Assembly (NCBI GenBank): GCA_023424585.1
Contig: JAFADT010000944.1
Span: forward strand, 1-5,630
DNA length: 5,630 bases
DNA from: Pseudomonadota bacterium
GTDB lineage: Bacteria; Myxococcota; Myxococcia; Myxococcales; Myxococcaceae
Direction of reading: 5' to 3'
The first letter of the stretch is position 1. Every line of letters begins with the position of its first letter. The position numbers were made by a program, and so were the translations under genes. The notes under the pieces were generated by a model. The model had not been told where the DNA came from and made no database searches. It was given only the letters and a program-made list of their open reading frames with translations. Of this stretch, positions 1 through 5,630 are shown piece by piece.

Positions 1-1263
1 CCACAGCCCCTCGTTGACGATAAGCAGCCCCGTCGCGTCGCCCCGGGTGGCCCGGACGATGGCGCGGAGCTGGTCCGCGCGCAGGTCGCTGGAGGGGAAG
101 CCCTGGCCGTGCACGAAGCCCAGGGCCAGCGCGAGCGCCGCTCCCCCGTTCCTCAGGCCCCGCCGGGGAAGCGCGGTGAGGTACGCGGAAAGCTGGGCGG
201 CGGCCGCGAGCAGCGCCACCACGAGCCCCGGGTAGAGGAAGCGCTCCTCCTTGTGCGGCGTGGCCAGGAGGACGGCGGTGTAGACGGCCGCGCAGGTGAA
301 CGGCAGGGACAGCGCGCGCCAGCGCGGCAGGAGCTTGAGCGACAGCGGCAGCGCGGCCCAGGCCCAGAGGGGCACGGCCTGGAGCAGCGGCTTGACGTAG
401 AAGCCTGGCGGTGAGGCGCCGAACGTGGCGGCGGCCCTCCCGGAGAGGATGTTGTAGTCCACGTAGGTCCGGAACGAGTGGAAGGGCGTGCCCCAGGTGC
501 CCCAGTCGAGCAGCCCCAGGCCTGCCGCCACCACGCCACCGCCCAGGCAGGTGAAGGCGAGCAGGCGCCACCGCCGTCCGACGACCAGCCACCCGAGCGC
601 GGCGACGACGAAGAGGGCGGACGGATAGCGCGCCACCACGGCGAGCCCCAGGGCCGCGCCGCCCAGGAGCCCCGCGCGGCGCACGCGCGCGTCCGGTCCG
701 GTGTCCGGCCGATCCAGGGCCTCCATGGCCACGAGGAGGAAGGACGCGGAGAAGGACTCCGACAGGGTGCGGCCGGCGAAGAGGAGCACCGGCGCGCTCA
801 GCCCCACCAGCAGCGCCGCGAGCGCCCCACCCCACGGGCCCGCCCGGCGCTCCGCAAAGCGGTACACGGCCCACAGGCTCCAGGCGTGCAGGGCGAGCTG
901 GGGCAGCGCCACGAAGCCCCGGTAGACGCGCGGGTCGGTGACGCCGAAGCCGTGCGCCACCTTGAGGAAGGCGGCCAGCACGCCGGGGACGGCCCAGTTG
1001 CGCAGTCCGTCGCGCCACTCCCAGGCCAGCACTCCGTACCCGTGCACACGCCAGTAGGCGGGCTCCAGCGCCTGGAACACCTCGTCCGGGTGGATGCGGC
1101 CCAGCTCGCGCACCGCGAGGACGCACGGCACCAGCGCCACCGCGAGGAGGCCCAGCGCACGGAGGCCCGCCGGCAGCCCCGACTCGACGGCGGGGGCCGG
1201 GACTTCCAGCGGAGCCTGGGGAGCGACGGGGACCGGGGGCGCGTCGGAGATGGGGGCGTTCAC
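1..1263 (-). CDS. GT22-family (PIG-B/ALG9-like) membrane mannosyltransferase, C-terminus cut by left edge
   Basis: Seen: the minus strand is open from the left edge to beyond 1263, giving 421 residues from a GTG at 1263-1261. No ATG exists in this frame near the start. A later GTG at 1140-1138 would begin inside the first hydrophobic segment, so I prefer 1263, although its SD (GGAAAG about 15 bases upstream) is weak. The order is a Pro/Ala-rich cytoplasmic tail (2-30), a first membrane span (about 31-50), a HPDE motif (58-61) followed by FQALEPA and GYGVLAWEWR, several hydrophobic spans (about 110-135, 143-163, 196-222, 233-252), DWGTWGTPF...YVDYN (253-271), the TFGASPPGFYV segment (280-290), a span at 320-335, and HKEERF (337-342). 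Known: HPDE in the first lumenal loop and HKExRF are hallmarks of GT22 enzymes, which take mannose from a polyprenyl-phosphate donor on the far side of the membrane. Inferred: transfer of a sugar, probably mannose, to a lipid-linked or surface glycan. The acceptor is unknown because bacteria make no GPI anchors. It is divergent from the oxidoreductase gene. Confidence 0.87.
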   Translation of the reverse strand, partial: MNAPISDAPPVPVAPQAPLEVPAPAVESGLPAGLRALGLLAVALVPCVLAVRELGRIHPDEVFQALEPAYWRVHGYGVLAWEWRDGLRNWAVPGVLAAFLKVAHGFGVTDPRVYRGFVALPQLALHAWSLWAVYRFAERRAGPWGGALAALLVGLSAPVLLFAGRTLSESFSASFLLVAMEALDRPDTGPDARVRRAGLLGGAALGLAVVARYPSALFVVAALGWLVVGRRWRLLAFTCLGGGVVAAGLGLLDWGTWGTPFHSFRTYVDYNILSGRAAATFGASPPGFYVKPLLQAVPLWAWAALPLSLKLLPRWRALSLPFTCAAVYTAVLLATPHKEERFLYPGLVVALLAAAAQLSAYLTALPRRGLRNGGAALALALGFVHGQGFPSSDLRADQLRAIVRATRGDATGLLIVNEGLW

Positions 1264-1374
1264 GGGGCGGACGCGACTCTTTCCGGCCCCGGCGTCCAGC
1301 GCAAGACGCTCGGTGTTTGTCGGGGAGGCCGCGGCTCGGGTAGGAACGGCCTTTTCCCCTTGAGGAGGAAGACC
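1264..1374. promoter_or_regulatory. Divergent intergenic region between the GT22 gene and the oxidoreductase gene
   Basis: This 111-base gap separates two divergent starts and must hold both promoters unless one gene starts further inside. On the plus strand, the best sigma70-like pair I can find is TTGTCG (1317-1322) and TAGGAA (1341-1346) with an 18-base spacer. It matches consensus at only 4/6 and 3/6 positions, so it is a weak candidate. I see no convincing -35/-10 pair or sigma54 site for the minus-strand gene, and no clear operator-like inverted repeat. Confidence 0.3.
1363..1368 (+). promoter_or_regulatory. Strong Shine-Dalgarno site (AGGAGG) for the oxidoreductase
   Basis: A perfect AGGAGG lies six bases before the ATG at 1375. 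It settles the start of this gene. The same frame is open far upstream to 478, but that extension is compositionally odd and is the shadow of the minus-strand glycosyltransferase gene. Confidence 0.88.
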
Positions 1375-2913
1375 ATGCCAGACGTCATCGTGGTGGGCGC
1401 GGGCCACAACGGACTTGTCACGGCGGCCATGCTCGCGCGCCGGGGCCTGTCGGTCACCGTGCTGGAGGAGAAGGACCAGGTGGGCGGCGCGTGCAAGACG
1501 GAGTACCCGTTCCGCACGGCCCCGAAGCTGGGCGTCTCCACCGGCGCGTACCTCCTGGGGCTGATGCCGCCGGAGCTGCTCAAGGAGCTGGAGCTGGAGC
1601 TGCCCCTCAAGCGCCGCGACCCGCACTACTTCCTGCCCACCATGGACAAGCGCTACCTGCTCTTCGGCTCGGATGAGCGGGAGCTGGAGCGGCAGTTCCG
1701 CGAGTTCTTCTCCGAGGCGGACTGGAACGCCCACGTCGCGATGAACGAGGAGCTGGCGGCGCTGCGCGAGGACCTGGCGCCCGCGTGGCTCCTGCCGCCC
1801 GTGTCGCTGGAGGAGACAGCGGAGCGCTACGTGCGCCCGGCCCTGCGCCAGCACTTCATCCGGCTGTGTCGCGGCACGGCGCGCGAGTACCTGGAGCGCT
1901 TTGGCTACAAGTCCGACTTCGTGAAGGCGATGTACGCCGTCACCGACGCGTTCTCCGGCCTGGACGGCGGCTATGACACGCCGGGCACGGGCATGAACCT
2001 GCTGGTGCACAACCTCTGCAGGCTGCCGGGCAGCGGCGGCACGTGGATGATCGTCGAAGGCGGCATGGGCACCGTCACCCAGCGCATCGCGGCGCTGGCG
2101 CGCAAGCACGGCGCCCAGCTGCGCACGAACGCGAAGGTGGCGTCGGTGCGTGTGGAGAGCGGCGTGGTGAAGGGCGTGGTGCTGGAGAACGGCGAGGAGC
2201 TGTCCGCGAAGGTCGTGGTCTCCAACGCGGACCCCTTCCGCACGCTGAAGCTGGTGGACACGGAGGCGTTGACCCCGGAGTACCGGGACATGGTGGGCGG
2301 GCTGTCCGCGCCGGGCACCACGCTGAAGGTGAACCTGTGCCTCAAGTCCCTGCCCACCTTCACCTGTCTGCCGGAGGACCGGGGCCAGTTCGGGCCCACC
2401 ATCCACCTGCTGCCCCAGGGGGACGACGTGCTGGGCGCGCTGGCGCACGGCTACAAGGAGGCGAAGGCGGGCCGGCTGGCGGAGTTCCCCTCCATCGAGT
2501 GGTACGTGCACACCACGGTGGACCCGTCCCTGAAGGACGCGGAAGGCCACCACAACTCCGCCCTCTTCGTGGAGTGGGTGCCGGAGAAGCTGGAGGGCAC
2601 CACCTGGGAGAAGGAGGAGGCGCGCTACGTGCAGCACCTCTTGTCCATCTGCGACCGCTTCGCGCCCGGCACCAGCGACCTGGTGCAGGAGTACTTCGCG
2701 CTCACGCCGCCGAAGATCGAGTCCCACTTCGGCATCACCCGCGGCCACATCCACCATGTGGACAACAAGCGCGGGTTCACCGACCGGCTGCCCTATGAGA
2801 CGCCGGTGCAGGGGCTCTACTTCTGCAGCGCGGGCTGCCACCCCGCCGGCAGCGTCATCGGGGCCGCGGGCCACAACGCGGCCAACGTGGTGCTACAGGC
2901 GCTCGGACGCTGA
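1375..2913 (+). CDS. FAD-dependent oxidoreductase, PYROXD2 / phytoene-desaturase-like superfamily
   Basis: This is a complete 512-residue protein. Seen: an N-terminal Rossmann dinucleotide-binding motif VGAGHNGL (7-14) follows the first beta strand, with an acidic residue at the end of the second strand (VLEE, 29-32) that normally holds the FAD ribose, then VGGACKTE (36-43), the usual GG pair of flavin amine oxidase/desaturase folds. A mid-protein GGTW...VEGGMG segment (about 221-233) precedes RTNAKVASVRVE-type strands. The C-terminus has the second FAD-contacting motif, GLYFCSAGCHPAGSVIG followed by AAGHNAANVV (480-508). There is no signal peptide or clear membrane span, so it is probably cytoplasmic. 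Known: the family includes phytoene desaturases, FAD-dependent isomerases and PYROXD2-like proteins of poorly known substrate; length and motif spacing fit PYROXD2-like members. Inferred: a redox or isomerase reaction on an unknown hydrophobic substrate. No carotenoid genes are adjacent, so a crtI name is not justified. A good SD sets the start. A hairpin follows the stop. Confidence 0.93.
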   Translation: MPDVIVVGAGHNGLVTAAMLARRGLSVTVLEEKDQVGGACKTEYPFRTAPKLGVSTGAYLLGLMPPELLKELELELPLKRRDPHYFLPTMDKRYLLFGSDERELERQFREFFSEADWNAHVAMNEELAALREDLAPAWLLPPVSLEETAERYVRPALRQHFIRLCRGTAREYLERFGYKSDFVKAMYAVTDAFSGLDGGYDTPGTGMNLLVHNLCRLPGSGGTWMIVEGGMGTVTQRIAALARKHGAQLRTNAKVASVRVESGVVKGVVLENGEELSAKVVVSNADPFRTLKLVDTEALTPEYRDMVGGLSAPGTTLKVNLCLKSLPTFTCLPEDRGQFGPTIHLLPQGDDVLGALAHGYKEAKAGRLAEFPSIEWYVHTTVDPSLKDAEGHHNSALFVEWVPEKLEGTTWEKEEARYVQHLLSICDRFAPGTSDLVQEYFALTPPKIESHFGITRGHIHHVDNKRGFTDRLPYETPVQGLYFCSAGCHPAGSVIGAAGHNAANVVLQALGR

Positions 2914-2927
2914 GGCGGGGTGCGTCT

Positions 2928-2974
2928 CACGGCGCGCGGAGGTGGACGTTCCATGGATCCTTCCGCGCGCCGTG
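2928..2974 (+). terminator. Perfect 13-bp inverted repeat: candidate terminator or dnaX leader hairpin
   Basis: The arms CACGGCGCGCGGA (2928-2940) and TCCGCGCGCCGTG (2962-2974) are exact reverse complements around a 21-base loop. The stem can gain a G-U and a G-C pair inward. It begins 14 bases after the oxidoreductase stop and is followed by only TTTAG, so as an intrinsic terminator it has a poor U-tract. It also ends 5 bases before one candidate dnaX ATG (2980) and 17 bases before the likely one (2992), and contains part of an SD-like GGAGGTGG (2938-2945). It could be a weak terminator, an RNA structure in the dnaX leader, or a protein-binding site in DNA. Confidence 0.6.
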
Positions 2975-2979
2975 TTTAG
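2953..2979 (+). CDS. Possible 8-codon leader ORF (MDPSARRV) upstream of dnaX
   Basis: An ATG at 2953 lies 10 bases after GGAGG (2938-2942), the best SD in the gap before dnaX. It opens an ORF of eight codons that ends at TAG (2977-2979), directly abutting the ATG at 2980. It is in the same frame as dnaX, separated only by that stop. The right arm of the 2928-2974 hairpin falls inside this ORF, so translating it would melt the hairpin. Neither dnaX ATG has its own good SD, so reinitiation or coupling is plausible. This is inference from layout only; so short an ORF can arise by chance. Confidence 0.3.
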   Translation: MDPSARRV

Positions 2980-2991
2980 ATGGTTGTCCCC

Positions 2992-4203
2992 ATGAGCTAC
3001 CTCGTCCTCGCCCGCAAATGGCGCCCGCAGAAGTTCGATGACATGACCGGTCAGGAGCACGTGGTCCGGACCATCGGGAACGCCATCAAGATGGACCGGG
3101 TCGCGCACGCGTACCTGTTCTGTGGCCCTCGAGGGGTGGGCAAGACGACGGCCGCCCGCCTGCTCGCCAAGGCGCTCAACTGCGAGCAGGGCCCCACCGC
3201 GACCCCGTGCGGCACCTGCCGGGCGTGCACGGAGATCACCGCCGGCACCAGCGTGGACGTGGCGGAGATCGACGGTGCGTCCAACAACGGCGTGGAGAAC
3301 GTGCGCGAGATTCGCGAGAACGCGAAGTACCTGCCGCAGCGCGACCGCCACAAGATCTACATCATCGACGAAGTCCACATGCTCTCCGGCGCCGCGTTCA
3401 ACGCGCTGCTGAAGACGCTGGAGGAGCCGCCCGGTCACGTGAAGTTCATCTTCGCGACCACGGAGGCGCACAAGCTCCCGGACACCATCCTGTCGCGCTG
3501 CCAGCGCCACAACTTCCGGCGCATCTCCGCGGCGCGGATGCTCCAGCGGCTCAAGGAGATCTGCCAGGCGGAAGGCGCGGGCATCTCCGAGCAGTCGCTG
3601 TCGCTGGTGGTGCGCCAGTCCGAAGGCGGCATGCGCGACGCGCTGAGCCTGCTGGACCAGATCCTGGCGTCGTGCGGCTCCAACCCCACGGACGAGGCCG
3701 TCGCGGAGGCGATGGGCGCCATCGACCGCACGGTGGTGCAGGACTTCGCGGAGGCGCTGGTCCGCAAGGACGCCAGGCGCGTGCTGGGCCGGGTGGACGA
3801 GGTGTTCAACCGGGGCCTGGACCTCAAGCGGCTGGCGGAGGAGCTGGCGCTTCAGCTGCGGCACCTCTTCGTGACCAAGTCGCTGGGGGAAGCGCCCGCG
3901 GAGCTGGCGGAGTCCGAGCAGAAGGCGCTCGTGGCGCTGGCGAAGGAGGCGGACACGGCGCAGCTGTCGCGGCTGTTCGACATCGTGCACGGCTGCATCT
4001 GGGACGTGTCGCGAGCGGCGCAGCCTCGGCTGGCGCTGGAGATGGCGCTGCTCAAGGCCATCCAGCTGTCCCCGGCCGGTTCGATTCCCGACCTGCTGGC
4101 CCGCGTGGAGCGGCTGTCGGCGGGCCTTGGCGCGGAAGGCGCCGCGAAGAGCACGTCCGGAGCGCCAGGAGGTCGCTCCGGTCCCGCGAACTTTCGCGTC
4201 TGA
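2992..4203 (+). CDS. dnaX: DNA polymerase III subunit gamma/tau (dnaX), N-terminal frame, ends early at TGA
   Basis: DnaX is the ATPase subunit of the replicative clamp loader. With delta and delta' it opens and loads the beta clamp, and the tau form also ties polymerase alpha to the helicase. I start at 2992 because MSYLVLARKWRPQ matches the usual DnaX N-terminus; ATG 2980 would add MVVP. Seen (numbering from 2992): Walker A GPRGVGKTT (45-53); zinc-module cysteines C64, C73, C76, C79, at the same positions as in E. coli; Walker B DEVH (126-129); sensor 1 FATTE (154-158); the SRC arginine-finger motif (168-170); and sensor 2 EGGMRDA (211-217, R215). The clamp-loader collar region, domain III, follows to about residue 370. 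All catalytic residues are intact. This frame stops at 4201-4203 after 403 codons, just beyond domain III, close to the size of E. coli gamma (431 residues). The rest of tau continues in the +1 frame. The TGA is therefore an indel, an error, or part of a recoding scheme. Confidence 0.95.
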   Translation: MSYLVLARKWRPQKFDDMTGQEHVVRTIGNAIKMDRVAHAYLFCGPRGVGKTTAARLLAKALNCEQGPTATPCGTCRACTEITAGTSVDVAEIDGASNNGVENVREIRENAKYLPQRDRHKIYIIDEVHMLSGAAFNALLKTLEEPPGHVKFIFATTEAHKLPDTILSRCQRHNFRRISAARMLQRLKEICQAEGAGISEQSLSLVVRQSEGGMRDALSLLDQILASCGSNPTDEAVAEAMGAIDRTVVQDFAEALVRKDARRVLGRVDEVFNRGLDLKRLAEELALQLRHLFVTKSLGEAPAELAESEQKALVALAKEADTAQLSRLFDIVHGCIWDVSRAAQPRLALEMALLKAIQLSPAGSIPDLLARVERLSAGLGAEGAAKSTSGAPGGRSGPANFRV

Positions 4204-5630
4204 AGTCCAGGCCGAAGTCCGCGCGCCCGCAGCGGCGCCGCGCTCCGCCGAAGGTCCGGGGGCTTCCGCACCGATGGGCGCCATGTCGCGTCCGTTCGAG
4301 GCTCGGGGGGCCTCCGCGCCGACAGGCGCCATGCCGGGTCCGCTCGACGGGCAGGGGCCGTCCGTGCACGCGGGCGCAACGTCGCGCGGGCTGGATGCGC
4401 CGAGCCCGTCCACGCATGCCGGGGCCACGGTCCGGCCCTTCGGCGACGCGAGCGCTCCGGTGCACCCGGCGTCGAACGGGCTCTCCCGTGAGGCCGCGGG
4501 CTCCTCGGCTCACGCGGGCGCGAGTCCCCGCCCCTTCGGAGCGCAGGATGCATCCGCGCACGCGGGCTCCACGCCTCAGCGCTTCGATACTCGCGGGCCA
4601 TCCGCTCATGCGGGGGCCACCGCCTCGCAGGCGGCGCCAGGCGAGCTGCCTCGCGGTGAGCTGGCCCAGGCCGGCGCGTCCGCCGTGGCCCCTCGGACAC
4701 CTCCTGCCGCGCTGATGGAGGGCCTGTCCCCCGCGGCGTCCCGTCCCCTCTCCTTCCTCCGCAATGGCGGTGGCGCGGGCGGCCCCGTGCCCACGCCCGC
4801 CGCCGTGCCTCCCGCGCCGGTGGTGATGGACGACCTGCCACCTTCCGCCGCGCGTCCGCTGTCCTTCCTGCGCAATGGCGGCGGCGCGGCCCCCTCGGTG
4901 GAGGCCCCGCCAACCCCGGGCGTCGTCATGGACGACCTGCCCCCATCCGCGGCACGTCCCCTCTCCTTCCTCCGCAACGGCGGCGCGCAGCCTCCCGCCC
5001 CCGACACCGCGGCCCGTACACCCGAACCCGCCGTGCCCACCGTGCGCATCACCAACATGCGCAAGCCCGAGCCGGTGGCCCCGCCGGAGCCTCCGCCTCA
5101 CGGCGACGAGGACGCGGACGAGCGCCTGTTCCCGGAAGAGGGCTCCGCCGAAGGCTGCGCGTCCGGCGAGTGCATCCCCGTCGCGGAGCCCGCCGCCCTC
5201 GAACCGGAGCCGCCGGAGCCCGAGCCGCCGCCCGCGATGGCGCCCGTCTCCACCAGCCGCGACAACCCCCACCGGCCCCTGCCGGAGCGCTGGCGCGCCG
5301 CCGTGGAGACCGTGAAGTCCGCGTCCGTGCGCCACGGCACGGCGCTCGCCAACGGCCGCCTCCAGTCCATGAGGGCGGGGGAGATCGTCCTGGGCTATCC
5401 CCCCTCCGCCGCCTTCCACAAGGCCGCCGTGGTCGCCCCCGCGGGCAAGGCCACGGTGGACGCGGCGCTGGCCTCGCACTTCGGCCGGGCCGTGAAGCTC
5501 ACCATCACGGACGTGCCCCAGACCCAGGACGTCCTCCCGGGGGGCATGGGGCTGAGCCTCTCCGAACAGGACAGCCAGAGCCGCGCCACCCACGAGAAGT
5601 CCACCGAGGGCAAGGTGCGCTCGCATGCGG
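4202..5630 (+). CDS. dnaX: dnaX continuation in the +1 frame: tau linker and C-terminal domain, runs off right edge
   Basis: The frame beginning GAA at 4202 has no stop to the window end and is open back to 3875. The switch from the N-terminal frame must lie about 4157-4201, because upstream of that the +1 frame is Arg/Cys-rich shadow. It has no plausible independent start: the first ATG codons (4274, 4283) lie inside a repeat unit and lack an SD. Seen: an Ala/Pro/Gly-rich linker with eight 16-residue repeats (4256-4639); three RPLSFLRNGG motifs (4715-4984); an acidic Pro/Glu-rich stretch with HGDEDADERLFPEE and repeated EPEPP (about 5072-5240); then a folded-looking domain from RPLPERWRAAV (5273) through ITDV (about 5515). 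Known: this last part resembles tau C-terminal domains, which bind polymerase alpha, while the preceding linker region in E. coli tau binds DnaB. Joined to the N-terminal frame, DnaX would exceed 870 residues in the window alone, longer than E. coli tau (643). The C-terminus is cut by the edge but probably nearly complete. Confidence 0.85.
4256..4639 (+). repeat. Eight tandem degenerate 48-bp repeats (16 residues each) in the tau linker
   Basis: In the +1 dnaX frame, units begin at 4256, 4304, 4352, 4400, 4448, 4496, 4544 and 4592, with no insertions between them. Examples are RGASAPTGAMPGPLDG (unit 2), PSPSTHAGATVRPFGD (unit 4), AGSSAHAGASPRPFGA (unit 6) and QDASAHAGSTPQRFDT (unit 7). The approximate consensus is xGxSAHAGATxRPFxA. 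Unit 5 and the second half of unit 8 are the most diverged. Many differences between units are synonymous (GCG CAC, GCT CAC, GCT CAT), which suggests an old array kept at protein level. The strict 16-codon register supports this frame as the translated one. Confidence 0.85.
4715..4984 (+). repeat. Three copies of a 19-residue motif ending RPLSFLRNGG in the tau linker
   Basis: Copies lie at 4715-4771, 4826-4882 and 4928-4984. The first reads MEGLSPAASRPLSFLRNGG; the other two read MDDLPPSAARPLSFLRNGG. They are separated by Pro/Ala/Gly/Val spacers of 18 and 15 codons. The core is far better conserved than the spacers, and synonymous third-base changes occur within it (CGC AAT/AAC GGC, CTC/CTG). 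This pattern fits repeated short binding motifs on a flexible tether, not simple low complexity. The partner is unknown. Confidence 0.85.

Noticed and set aside
478..1374. Long upstream extension of the oxidoreductase frame (299 residues)
   Set aside because: It is Arg/Gln/His-rich, has no known motif, and lies opposite the minus-strand GT22 gene whose HPDE and HKEERF motifs are clear. A perfect SD marks ATG 1375.
1375..2913. crtI-type carotenoid phytoene desaturase
   Set aside because: Shared FAD motifs are superfamily-wide. There are no carotenoid genes nearby, and the sequence looks closer to PYROXD2-like members.
4195..4203. prfB-like +1 frameshift site directly at the TGA
   Set aside because: The codon before the stop is GUC, which re-pairs badly on UCU, and no SD-like sequence lies at the 3-base spacing prfB needs. 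AGGAGG at 4167-4172 is too far away.
2893..4428. Minus-strand open frame of 511 residues
   Set aside because: It is antisense to dnaX, whose catalytic motifs are all present on the plus strand. The frame is open only because of high GC, and its apparent repeats mirror the plus-strand array.
4256..4639. CRISPR array
   Set aside because: The 48-bp units are contiguous with no spacers, a multiple of three, and diverge synonymously inside an open reading frame. They are protein-coding repeats.
3207..4715. Plus-strand open frame (502 residues) that a -1 shift from dnaX would enter
   Set aside because: It is Arg/Gly/Ala-rich nonsense without the repeats or tau domain. An E. coli-style -1 shift would lead here, so the needed change is +1 or -2.
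4052..5626. Minus-strand open frame of 524 residues
   Set aside because: It is Gly/Arg/His-rich with no fold-like pattern and antisense to the tau repeats and C-terminal domain. GC-driven shadow.

Overview
The window looks like chromosomal DNA from a very GC-rich bacterium, most likely a myxobacterium (Myxococcus/Corallococcus-like). That guess rests on near-saturated G/C at third codon positions, the long Pro/Ala-rich linker inside the replication protein, and the gene types present. No rRNA, tRNA, insertion sequence, phage gene or CRISPR array was seen.

Layout: positions 1-1263 (minus strand) hold most of a multi-membrane-span glycosyltransferase of the GT22 family, related to the eukaryotic PIG-B/ALG9 mannosyltransferases. 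Its C-terminus lies beyond the left edge. A divergent intergenic gap of about 110 bases follows. Positions 1375-2913 (plus) encode a complete 512-residue FAD-dependent oxidoreductase of the PYROXD2/phytoene-desaturase-like superfamily, with a strong ribosome binding site. A 78-base gap then carries a perfect 13-bp inverted repeat and a possible 8-codon leader ORF whose stop touches an in-frame ATG. From 2992 to the right edge lies dnaX, encoding the clamp-loader subunit gamma/tau of DNA polymerase III.

The main surprise is in dnaX. The N-terminal frame (AAA+ ATPase, zinc module, domain III) ends at a TGA at 4201-4203 after 403 codons. Coding clearly continues in the +1 frame from about 4157-4202 to the window edge, through a repeat-rich linker into a recognisable tau C-terminal domain. 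This is a recent one-base indel, a sequence error, or a +1 recoding event that would give a gamma-length short product plus full tau. The linker contains eight tandem 16-residue repeats (48 bp each) and three copies of a 19-residue motif ending in RPLSFLRNGG. Both run only in the downstream frame, which confirms that this frame is protein-coding.

The three genes show no obvious shared pathway. The oxidoreductase and dnaX are co-oriented, but the hairpin between them suggests separate transcription or control.
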